Shown here: positions 41,483 through 47,361 of the stretch, one piece after another
Layout: every line of letters starts with the position of its first letter
Numbering within the stretch: position 1 is the first letter of the stretch
Source of the DNA: Methylobacterium variabile
GTDB lineage: Bacteria; Pseudomonadota; Alphaproteobacteria; Rhizobiales; Beijerinckiaceae
Assembly: GCF_001043975.1 (NCBI RefSeq)
Contig: NZ_LABY01000162.1
Coordinates: forward strand, 1 to 47,361
Direction of reading: 5' to 3'
DNA: 47,361 bases
Made by a program: the position numbers and the translations under genes
Notes under the pieces: generated by a model
Database searches by the model: none
What the model was told of the DNA's origin: nothing
What the model saw: only the letters and a program-made list of their open reading frames with translations

Positions 41483-42022
41483 AGCAAACTCAGTAAAGCA
41501 CGCCGATAGCGCGGAAATTTCGTATTCGCCGGAAGGCTTCAATGCACTCCAACGATCCTGTGTCTGTATCCGGACAGGGTTGGTGGCACGTTAACATACG
41601 TATAAACGTAATTATTTGTTGTAGATCGCGCCAACAAATGCTGAAAAACCAATCAAATGTTAATTGTATAAATGGATTTGATCGAAGTCGCAACAGCTTG
41701 ACCTTAAGAAGGTCTTCTTCCCACCCCATGCGGTCCTTCGGCAGATCAGGCTGGTGTACGGAAAACATGTGTTTCCCGACAGGGGTGGTCAGTCGATCTT
41801 GCCGCGTACGAACCCAGCCATGGGGCTAGCACGGCAAATCCCGTCGAGTTGAGCAGATGCATGGGAACGTCGCCGGCAGGGTTTCCCGTACATGCCGGTC
41901 TGAGGCATGCGGGCGCCGCCCTCCGGCCTCATAGTCCTATAGGCTACGTCAAGCTTCACTCCGAAGCAGCCGATCTAGATTTCTGCCGGGATCGGAATTC
42001 CTGCCTGTGCATTACAGGTGGC
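41483..42022. other. Intergenic region with AT-rich palindromes
   Basis: An AT-rich core (41585-41690) holds ATTTGTTG-TAGATCGCGC-CAACAAAT (41614-41639) and runs such as ACGTATAAACGTAATTA. A degenerate copy of the 40891 repeat is at about 41760. No gene is supported, although some open frames exist. Confidence 0.45.
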
Positions 42023-42271
42023 ATGTCACCCGACGATTGCACCTCCGAGCTTCTCCAGCGCGCCCAAGATACAATCGAGGCGGCAGAGCGCGTCCGCTCG
42101 AACAATGCCTGTCTCCGGGCGCATGGATACGAACTCGCCCTCAAGACCCGCGACACGGCAGAGTTGCTTCGCCGTATGCAGGAAGATGCGGCGGTCCGGC
42201 CACAGACAGCTCAGGCCACCCATCGGGCGAGGATCGCTTCGGCCTCCGCCGGGTCTTCCTGGATCCTGTAG
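42023..42271 (+). CDS. Hypothetical small helical protein (82 aa)
   Basis: MSPDDCTSELLQRAQDTIEA with a helical middle (LALKTRDTAELLRRMQEDAA). The first 60 residues look like a genuine helical protein. The last 20 overlap the 3' end of the opposing resolvase and probably replace the original end. The start is uncertain; the open frame extends to 41849. The function is unknown. Confidence 0.45.
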   Translation: MSPDDCTSELLQRAQDTIEAAERVRSNNACLRAHGYELALKTRDTAELLRRMQEDAAVRPQTAQATHRARIASASAGSSWIL

Positions 42272-42846
42272 ATGGTCTGTCGGCTTAGGCCGGAGTTCCG
42301 GGCGACTGCTGAGACGGTGGCGCCCTGGGCGAGTTGGGCCCGCACGGAGTCGAGCTGAGTCCGGGTGTAGCTGGGCTTGCGGCCGCGGTATGCATCGTCC
42401 CGGGCCTTGGCGTGGGCGATCCCGGCGCGCTGCGCTTCCTTGGTCGCCTCGGCCTGGGCCTGGGCCGTCGCGCTCATGAAAGCGATGAGCGCATCCCGCA
42501 CGGCCTGCTGCATCGGGTCCTTAGTGGCGCCGTCGAACACCAAGCCGTTGATGACCGTACGGACGATCACGCCGCGGCGCATCAGCTCGCGAATGGTGTC
42601 GGTCACGTCCTGGTAGTCGCGGCCGAGCCGATCGACCCACCGGACCACGAGCACGTCGCCGCGCCGGAGCATATCGAACAGCCAGCGCCCCTGCAGCCGA
42701 TCGGCGAGCCGGGTGCTGACGCCACTCACGCCTTCGTCCGCAACCACGGCGTCGATCGCGAAGCCCGCGGCCTCAGCCTGCGTCCGCTGGTGGGCGGCGG
42801 TCTGGTCTGTGGTGCTCACGCGGGCGTAGAGGATGGTCTGCGACAT
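42211..42846 (-). CDS. Serine recombinase (resolvase), second type
   Basis: This encodes 211 residues, MSQTILYARVSTTDQTAAHQ with catalytic Ser at about residue 11, RGDVLVVRWVDRLGRDYQDV, and a C-terminal helix-turn-helix (GATVSAVARNSGLSRQTIYR). It differs clearly from the 40188 resolvase, so the two came from different elements. ATG 42846 is preferred over 42870 and the longer frame. A long inverted repeat lies 64 nt upstream. Confidence 0.85.
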   Translation of the reverse strand: MSQTILYARVSTTDQTAAHQRTQAEAAGFAIDAVVADEGVSGVSTRLADRLQGRWLFDMLRRGDVLVVRWVDRLGRDYQDVTDTIRELMRRGVIVRTVINGLVFDGATKDPMQQAVRDALIAFMSATAQAQAEATKEAQRAGIAHAKARDDAYRGRKPSYTRTQLDSVRAQLAQGATVSAVARNSGLSRQTIYRIQEDPAEAEAILARWVA

Positions 42847-42909
42847 GGCCGAAGCGTCCGTTGATCTCATGTCCGCATAAAACCACGTCCGTAAGGCAAA
42901 AGCGACCCT

Positions 42910-42947
42910 AGCGGACAGGGATTCGGACGGTCTCGGCCCTGTCCGCT
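42910..42947. repeat. Inverted repeat upstream of second resolvase
   Basis: AGCGGACAGGG (42910-42920) and CCCTGTCCGCT (42937-42947), a perfect 11-bp repeat with 16 nt between, near further TCCG half-sites (GTCCGCAT at 42871, CGTCCG at 42887). This is a likely resolution site and promoter operator. Beyond it, to 43206, no gene was seen. Confidence 0.6.
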
Positions 42948-43206
42948 GCGGTATACCCATGCGGACGCCATCGGCTGCGCATAGCTCACCCCGGCTAGGT
43001 TTGGGCTGCTCTCTAAGAGGACCGCGACGGCTTATGGTGAGGTCTACACGCCGCGTCGATCCTGGTCCGTCTGAGCAGCAGCTACAAGCCATGCGTCACA
43101 TTCTGAAACGCGATAGAAACTTGACTCTATGTCAACTTTGCGCAAAATTACATAAATGGCAGATTTTTTCGAAGCCAAATAAAGAATTGATTTTCCGGAG
43201 GATTAG

Positions 43207-43458
43207 ATGATGCGTCTTTCGACCGCTTTGATGACTGTCGGCTTGATCGCTGTCGCAACGACCTCATTTGCGGGTAGCGGTGTGGGGGGTGCTGGCGGTC
43301 AAGCCGGTGGAAATGGCAATAGAGGTGGGAACGGCACATCGGGGGGAATGCCGGGGTGTGGCGGCGGAACCAATCCGTCTTCCGATGGAAAATTCTACAT
43401 TCCCGGCACTAAGCGGGAATGCAATCCAAGCGACGATGATCGCAAGAAACTAAGATAG
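43207..43458 (+). CDS. Small secreted glycine-rich protein
   Basis: This encodes 83 residues: a signal peptide (MMRLSTALMTVGLIAVATTS, cut near FAGS), a Gly/Asn-rich middle (GGAGGQAGGNGNRGGNGTSG) and a charged C-terminus with two cysteines (PGCGGG and KRECNP). GGAGGA lies 5 nt before the start. The role is unknown; the protein is probably periplasmic or exported. Confidence 0.65.
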   Translation: MMRLSTALMTVGLIAVATTSFAGSGVGGAGGQAGGNGNRGGNGTSGGMPGCGGGTNPSSDGKFYIPGTKRECNPSDDDRKKLR

Positions 43459-43656
43459 AATTGTAGCAAGTCACTTGCTGTTCGACGCATTTCACTCTTT
43501 ATGCTGGCTCCATACGCCCCCCTTATGCGAGGGCGAGCAGGGTTTGGAGAGGCCGCGTAGACGCCCTCTGGGGCGTCGAAGTCGTCGGTGGTGCAGCGCC
43601 AGGCAGCCGGCTGAGGTCAAGGTACGCGCGGCCTTGAGACCACACACCGCGTCAGC

Positions 43657-43744
43657 GACCGTCACCCGCAGGGCCGAAACCGCGCAGCGGGTTCGGGGAG
43701 CCGCCGCAGGCGGCGAGTAGGGCGCGGCCCGTAGGGGACGCCCC
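43657..43744. repeat. Multi-hairpin repeat element B, copy 3
   Basis: 88 nt. GACCGTCACCCGCAGGGCC and CGAAACC-GCGCAGC-GGGTTCG match copies 1 and 2. The short AGCGAAGCGAGT is replaced by a longer perfect hairpin GCCGCC-GCA-GGCGGC, which accounts for the extra 8 nt. It ends just before the stop of the ProQ/FinO-like gene. Confidence 0.7.
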
Positions 43745-43752
43745 TCTCAGCC

Positions 43753-44286
43753 TCAGACACCCTGCGCGCCTGATTGCGCAGCATCTTCGACAGGACCAAC
43801 TGCCTCGGCGCCGGCGGTAGCCGCAGCGAGTGCAGCCGCCTTTCGCTGCCGGGCTCTCTCCTGGTCGACCTCGTAGGTGCGCTGCATGTCGTGCCGATCC
43901 TTCTCCCTCACCGGCTCGACCGGATTGCCATCAAGGTCGTAGCGCATCGATCCAGGCTGGGCGACCGCGTGCCGGTAGCTGAAGCTGCGGACGTAGTCGC
44001 GGATCGCCCTCTCGCAGACATTGACCGTCACCTCGGGTCTGCAGCGGGCGAGGATCTCGGGGCCGAGACCGACCTGGAAGGGGCGCATGGGATCGCGCAG
44101 TGCGGCCGGAAGGACGCTGATCGTGGCGACCAGAAGAGCGTTGAGCGCCTGGGCTCGGGCGAGGACAGCGGACCCAGCAGTGCTCGGCACCCGGCTTCTC
44201 GCCCAAGGACGGAACGGGCGAGTCTGCTTGACGAGTGTATCCGTCGCCGCGGCGCGAGTAACTGGCTCAGGGTTCGGCGCCGACAC
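43753..44286 (-). CDS. ProQ/FinO-domain RNA-binding protein
   Basis: This encodes 177 residues. The central domain (about 35-125) has LARAQALNALLVATISVLPA, DPMRPFQVGLGPEILAR and CERAIRDYVRSFSYRHAVAQ, then SMRYDLDGNPVEPV, the known order of the ProQ/FinO fold, which binds hairpins with single-stranded 3' tails. Plasmid members such as FinO stabilise antisense RNA that restrains transfer. A basic N-terminus and an Ala-rich tail flank the domain. The start is a GTG with a weak ribosome-binding site, so the N-terminus is uncertain. Confidence 0.75.
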   Translation of the reverse strand: MSAPNPEPVTRAAATDTLVKQTRPFRPWARSRVPSTAGSAVLARAQALNALLVATISVLPAALRDPMRPFQVGLGPEILARCRPEVTVNVCERAIRDYVRSFSYRHAVAQPGSMRYDLDGNPVEPVREKDRHDMQRTYEVDQERARQRKAAALAAATAGAEAVGPVEDAAQSGAQGV

Positions 44287-44494
44287 GATCTCGGTGGGCT
44301 CGACATGCGAGTTGGCTCCACCTGGCCGAGTTGCGCCTGTCCAATCGCGGCGAAGAGGCGTAGCGCGAGATCGGCAATATATCGATGGTCCCTAACGCTT
44401 TCATCGGCACCGTCTACGCAACGAATTGAAAACCGGGCCACGAGGCAAATATTATTCTAATATTTTAAAAATCATAGCATTCAGATAATCATTA

Positions 44495-45037
44495 CTAAGT
44501 AGCTTTAGATGTGCGACGCGATCTAGGACAAACCAAACCAAATGTTAAATCATCTCTCTGCCGTCTAATTCGCCATTGGCATTTGCCATTTTCAAAAATT
44601 GTCATGTCTTCCGCTGTAGCCTCTCTAAACAAGCGGGCTACATTGACAGAAGCTTGCTTTACATCTGGAATAATGAGCGCTGAAGTGATAAGACCAACGG
44701 CCTGAAGCGATCTTTCATCATACCGTAGGCCAATATCTATTAGATTTCTAGATATTACAAGACTTCCACATTTTTCGCTCCAATATGTTCTTTCAAGTTT
44801 CAGAAACAACAATTTCAAATTTCCAACTTCCATCCCAATTTTACCGTTACATTCACCAGTGAATGGCAAATTGATATTTTTTTTCTTAGATAAGAAGCTA
44901 ATTCTATCCTCTAATTCCTCTGGGTGCAAAGCCGAAGCTGTCAGAAATAGCGATGCTGGTACTATCACATAGGCCAATAAATCTACCGAAATCGAGGTGT
45001 AAGCTCGACTGAGCAATCGGAGAAATTCATTGAGCAT
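44495..45037 (-). CDS. AT-rich orphan protein with N-terminal membrane segment
   Basis: This encodes 180 residues. A hydrophobic stretch (SVDLLAYVIVPASLFLTASA, about 18-37) looks like a signal anchor. The rest is mixed with no recognised motif, ending in a basic tail. Its composition is AT-rich like the 38555 ATPase and unlike the neighbours, so it was probably acquired. ATG 45037 follows AAAGGGTGG; GTG 45046 is possible. Whether it works with the ATPase is unknown. Confidence 0.55.
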   Translation of the reverse strand: MLNEFLRLLSRAYTSISVDLLAYVIVPASLFLTASALHPEELEDRISFLSKKKNINLPFTGECNGKIGMEVGNLKLLFLKLERTYWSEKCGSLVISRNLIDIGLRYDERSLQAVGLITSALIIPDVKQASVNVARLFREATAEDMTIFENGKCQWRIRRQRDDLTFGLVCPRSRRTSKAT

Positions 45038-45423
45038 GGCTACCACCCTTTTGGCTGGTTCCTATGACTTGGCGATTGAGCATTCGCGATCAAGACCCCA
45101 AGGCCACATTCAAGGAAAAAAAGCCGCAGCTCAATTTTTACAGGGCGGACGGACGAGACCGACGCTCCTACGGATCTCCTGCAACTCAGTGCGACATCAC
45201 GCTGGTACCTAATTCGGGCGTCTGGTCGTCCCGAGGGGTCCCGATGCAGTCGCGTCGGAGAGCTACACGCAAGGCGCCAGATCGCCTCTCGGCCAGCGAG
45301 GTTTTAGCCCCTTGCTTGGTCCAGAAGTCCGGTGCGGAACTCGCGTCCTCCGCATGCCCACAACTCAACAGTCACGAGCCGCAGGTGAACCGGCCGCCGG
45401 CGTCGCCTCTCCCCGCTCATAAC
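45038..45423. other. Intergenic region, nothing recognised
   Basis: This runs from the AT-rich orphan to the resolvase remnant. Open frames exist on both strands but none shows a ribosome-binding site or a family motif. Confidence 0.4.
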
Positions 45424-45506
45424 TTAGGCTCTGATCACCCCTTCTCCAGATAGTTCATGCGGGTCGCCGCCCTGGGTGATAATGTCCTTCTCTGATTGCG
45501 GAGAAG

Positions 45507-45690
45507 TCAAGCAGTCGAAGCCAACTGCTCTACCAGGCGTAGCGCCTCGTAGAGGGCGGTCTTTCTTTCCGATCTTCAACCTGTAAGCGGCCTCGGGAGC
45601 CGTCAATCCGATCGCCATGAGCGCTCGCGCCCGCATCAGGACGTCCGGGTTCACGACGGGCTTGCGCTCCCCCCTTCCGGCCCAGCGCCG
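45507..45690 (-). pseudogene. C-terminal remnant of a serine resolvase, frameshifted
   Basis: The frame reads RKPVVNPDVLMRARALMAIG and LTAPEAAYRLKIGK, the helix-turn-helix tail of a Tn3-type resolvase. After GGAAAG a 4-nt duplication (GAAAGAAAG, near 45565) shifts the frame; removing it restores TALYEALRLVEQLAST and a TGA at 45507. The catalytic N-terminus is absent. A G-run near 45672 may hold a second shift. It is a leftover of a lost transposon. Confidence 0.65.
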
Positions 45691-45976
45691 CGGCTGCCGT
45701 CAAACCGGCCCGGGTCCGTTCTCAGATCGTTCGGCGGACACCTCCCTGGCTGGGATCGCGGCCGTTCGATGGTCCCCCGCGAGGATCATGCTTCTCTTCG
45801 AGGTCGGCGCAGCGCCGCCTCACGATAGGGTCCGACAGTTCGGGCGCTGCAATCTTTATCGCGCACTCGGCCGGCCGGAGCCGGAGGGTGCCGGACATTA
45901 TCCGCAGTCGCCCCAACCGCGTCCCGCGGGGGGACATCGCTCCGCCACGACGGCGGAACCCGTGTGGCGGGACCGG
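45691..45976. other. Flank between resolvase remnant and IS110 element
   Basis: GC-rich with no supported gene. It may contain the right end of the IS110 element after the transposase stop; the precise boundary cannot be set by eye because such ends lack clear inverted repeats. Confidence 0.4.
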
Positions 45977-47011
45977 TCAGCTCGCAGCGGCGGCGTCCCG
46001 GGTCCAGCGGAAGTCGGTGCCGTCACTCCACAGCCGATGCAGGAGCACGGCCAGCTTGCGGGCGACGGCGACGGTGGCGCGCTTCAGGCCGCGCCGCTTG
46101 GCCAGCGCCATGCCCCAGGCCTTCAGGGCCGACCAACGCTGCGTGCGGGTGATCAGCGACAGCGCCGCCTGGAACAGAGCTTGGCGCACCATGTGATCGC
46201 CGCTCTTGCTGATCCGCCCATTCCGGTCGATCTCGCCGGAAGCGTACTTGCGCGGCGTCAGCCCGAAATGCGCGCCGACATCGCGCGAGCGGGCGAAGCG
46301 CTCGGGGGCGTCGATCGCGGTGGCGTAGGTGAGGGCCACGACCGCGCCGACCCCCGGCACGGTCATCAACCTTCGGCAGACCGGATGCTCCTTGGTGGCG
46401 CGCAGCAGCATGCGGTGCAGGACATCGATCTGGCGCCGCAGGTCGTCCCGGGCCTTCAGCATCGGCACGACCATGGCCATGAGGCGAGGCCGGTCCGCCA
46501 AGAGGTCGACGACCCGATCGTGGAAGGTCGCGGGTGTGACCGGTCCAATCTTGAGCCCGAAGGCCTTGAGCTTGCCGCGGATCTCGTTGTCGATCGCGAG
46601 TTGGGTCGCCAGGAGCGTCTTGCGGTTGGTGAGCAGCAGGCGCAGCTCCTGGCTCAGGGCGGTCTTCACGTGGACGGCAGTGTACCAGCCGACCCGGATC
46701 GCCTGGGCGATGGCGCGGGCGTCGTTGCGATCGGTCTTGACCGCCATGGCGGCGGTCGCCCCCTCCACGCGGCGGGTCTCGATGCAGACGGCGGGGTACC
46801 CAGCCTCCCGCAGCCCTTCGTACAGCCAGGGCGAGAGCGGGCCGGCCTCCAGACCGATCCGGTCCAGGGGCATCCCCAAGTCGGCCAGCCACATGATCAG
46901 GGCGGCCGGCTCCGATCCGGCCTTGCCCTCGCGGATGATGGTCCCGACCTCATCGACCACGCACAGCGCGGTCTCGTTGAGGGAGACGTCGAGCCCGGCG
47001 AAATACCTCAT
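45977..47011 (-). CDS. IS110-family DEDD transposase
   Basis: This encodes 344 residues. The N-terminal RuvC-like DEDD domain (MRYFAGLDVSLNETALCVVD, GLEAGPLSPWLYEGL, KTDRNDARAIAQAI) and the C-terminal transposase_20 domain (TVPGVGAVVALTYATAI, ARSRDVGAHFGLTPRKYASG, ISKSGDHMVRQALFQAA) are complete. IS110 enzymes recombine DNA guided by a bridge RNA. CAGGAGG lies 7 nt before ATG 47011; the frame to 47095 is untranslated leader. The element seems intact at protein level and may be active. Confidence 0.92.
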   Translation of the reverse strand: MRYFAGLDVSLNETALCVVDEVGTIIREGKAGSEPAALIMWLADLGMPLDRIGLEAGPLSPWLYEGLREAGYPAVCIETRRVEGATAAMAVKTDRNDARAIAQAIRVGWYTAVHVKTALSQELRLLLTNRKTLLATQLAIDNEIRGKLKAFGLKIGPVTPATFHDRVVDLLADRPRLMAMVVPMLKARDDLRRQIDVLHRMLLRATKEHPVCRRLMTVPGVGAVVALTYATAIDAPERFARSRDVGAHFGLTPRKYASGEIDRNGRISKSGDHMVRQALFQAALSLITRTQRWSALKAWGMALAKRRGLKRATVAVARKLAVLLHRLWSDGTDFRWTRDAAAAS

Positions 47012-47361
47012 CACACCACCTCCTGACCGGCGGAAGACGGATCGAAAGCGCGGGTGCCGGCATCGGATGCTTGCGGAATGAGGCAGAGCCCGCAATCACC
47101 TTATCTTTATCAGACATAGTGTTCGCGGGATTTGCTCCCGCGGAGACTCTCTGAGGAGGCTGAGGACCGGTGTAGGAATGCCCATCGGGATCCATCAGGG
47201 GCGAATCATTCCCAGGCTCCGGCCCTGCACCGGCACAATCAGGGTGCAGCTCCGCTCCAATTCGGTCTTCGCCAGAGCCACCTGAACCGCTCCGGGATTT
47301 TCGGAGGCTGATTGGCTTGGGTCAGGCGGCCAGGGCTTGGTCGCCGACGTGAGCATGATAG
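47012..47361 (-). ncRNA. 5' non-coding end of the IS110 element, candidate bridge RNA region
   Basis: There is no real gene upstream of the transposase; the 81-codon frame at 46950-47195 is in a position where IS110 elements carry bridge-RNA sequence. On the minus strand the region contains stems such as CGCGGGAGC-AAAT-CCCGCG (about 47123-47143) and GTGCCGGTGCAGGGCCGGAGC-type complementary blocks (47219-47241). In IS110-group elements the left end encodes the bridge RNA upstream of the gene; in the IS1111 group the RNA lies downstream, so the placement depends on the subgroup. Confidence 0.4.

Noticed and set aside
38437..43744. CRISPR-like reading of the three B repeats
   Set aside because: The copies are kilobases apart, without regular spacing or cas genes.
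46950..47195. 81-codon frame upstream of the IS110 transposase
   Set aside because: Overlaps the transposase start and lies in the non-coding element end; more likely RNA sequence than protein.

Overview
The window looks like part of a large conjugative plasmid (or an integrated conjugative element) from a GC-rich alphaproteobacterium, most likely Methylobacterium or a close relative. That assignment is inference. It rests on the base composition, Ti/Rhizobiales-type transfer genes (traA, traC, traD, traG), a MucR-type regulator, and the DUF736, DUF6894 and DUF1640-like small proteins. No rRNA, tRNA, CRISPR array or replication-initiation gene was seen.

Layout. 1-6.4 kb (+): a Dot/Icm (MPF-I type) secretion-channel operon with dotH (5' end outside the window), dotG, a scrambled duplication, two small membrane proteins, the ATPase dotO/icmB and an IcmD-like protein. 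6.5-12.9 kb (-): a relaxase operon with traA (MOB-Q relaxase-helicase with a BID-like region), a small candidate antitoxin, a Fic protein with the FIC-OB-BID plan of Bartonella-type effectors, and a DotM/IcmP-like protein. The last three genes overlap by 4 nt. 12.9-13.5 kb: oriT, a hairpin followed by TAAGTGCGC as in RSF1010-class origins. 13.5-15.9 kb (+): traC-traD-traG. 16-37 kb, mainly (-): plasmid maintenance and establishment genes, namely a DUF2493/SLOG protein, a TOPRIM protein, a 1450-residue methylase/strawberry-notch helicase, a 739-residue ParB-like protein, an ArdC antirestriction protein, DUF736, VapBC, a Phd antitoxin with a broken toxin, a relaxase-like protein lacking its metal-binding histidines, and many small unknown proteins. 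37-47.4 kb: a patchwork of acquired segments with a chimeric metallophosphoesterase junction, an AT-rich ATPase, two serine resolvases with palindromes upstream, a ProQ/FinO protein, an AT-rich orphan, a resolvase remnant and an IS110-family element.

The DNA would be nicked at oriT by TraA with TraC/TraD, handed to TraG, and passed through a Dot/Icm-like channel. ArdC and the toxin-antitoxin pairs would help establishment and retention. The most unusual signals are non-coding. Element A is a two-hairpin structure found four times in the same orientation upstream of start codons, with compensatory base changes. A second short leader signature lies 60-75 nt upstream of six genes. Element B is an 80-88 nt multi-hairpin repeat with three copies in the right-hand part. 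A plasmid-encoded FinO/ProQ-type RNA-binding protein is a possible but unproven partner for such RNAs.
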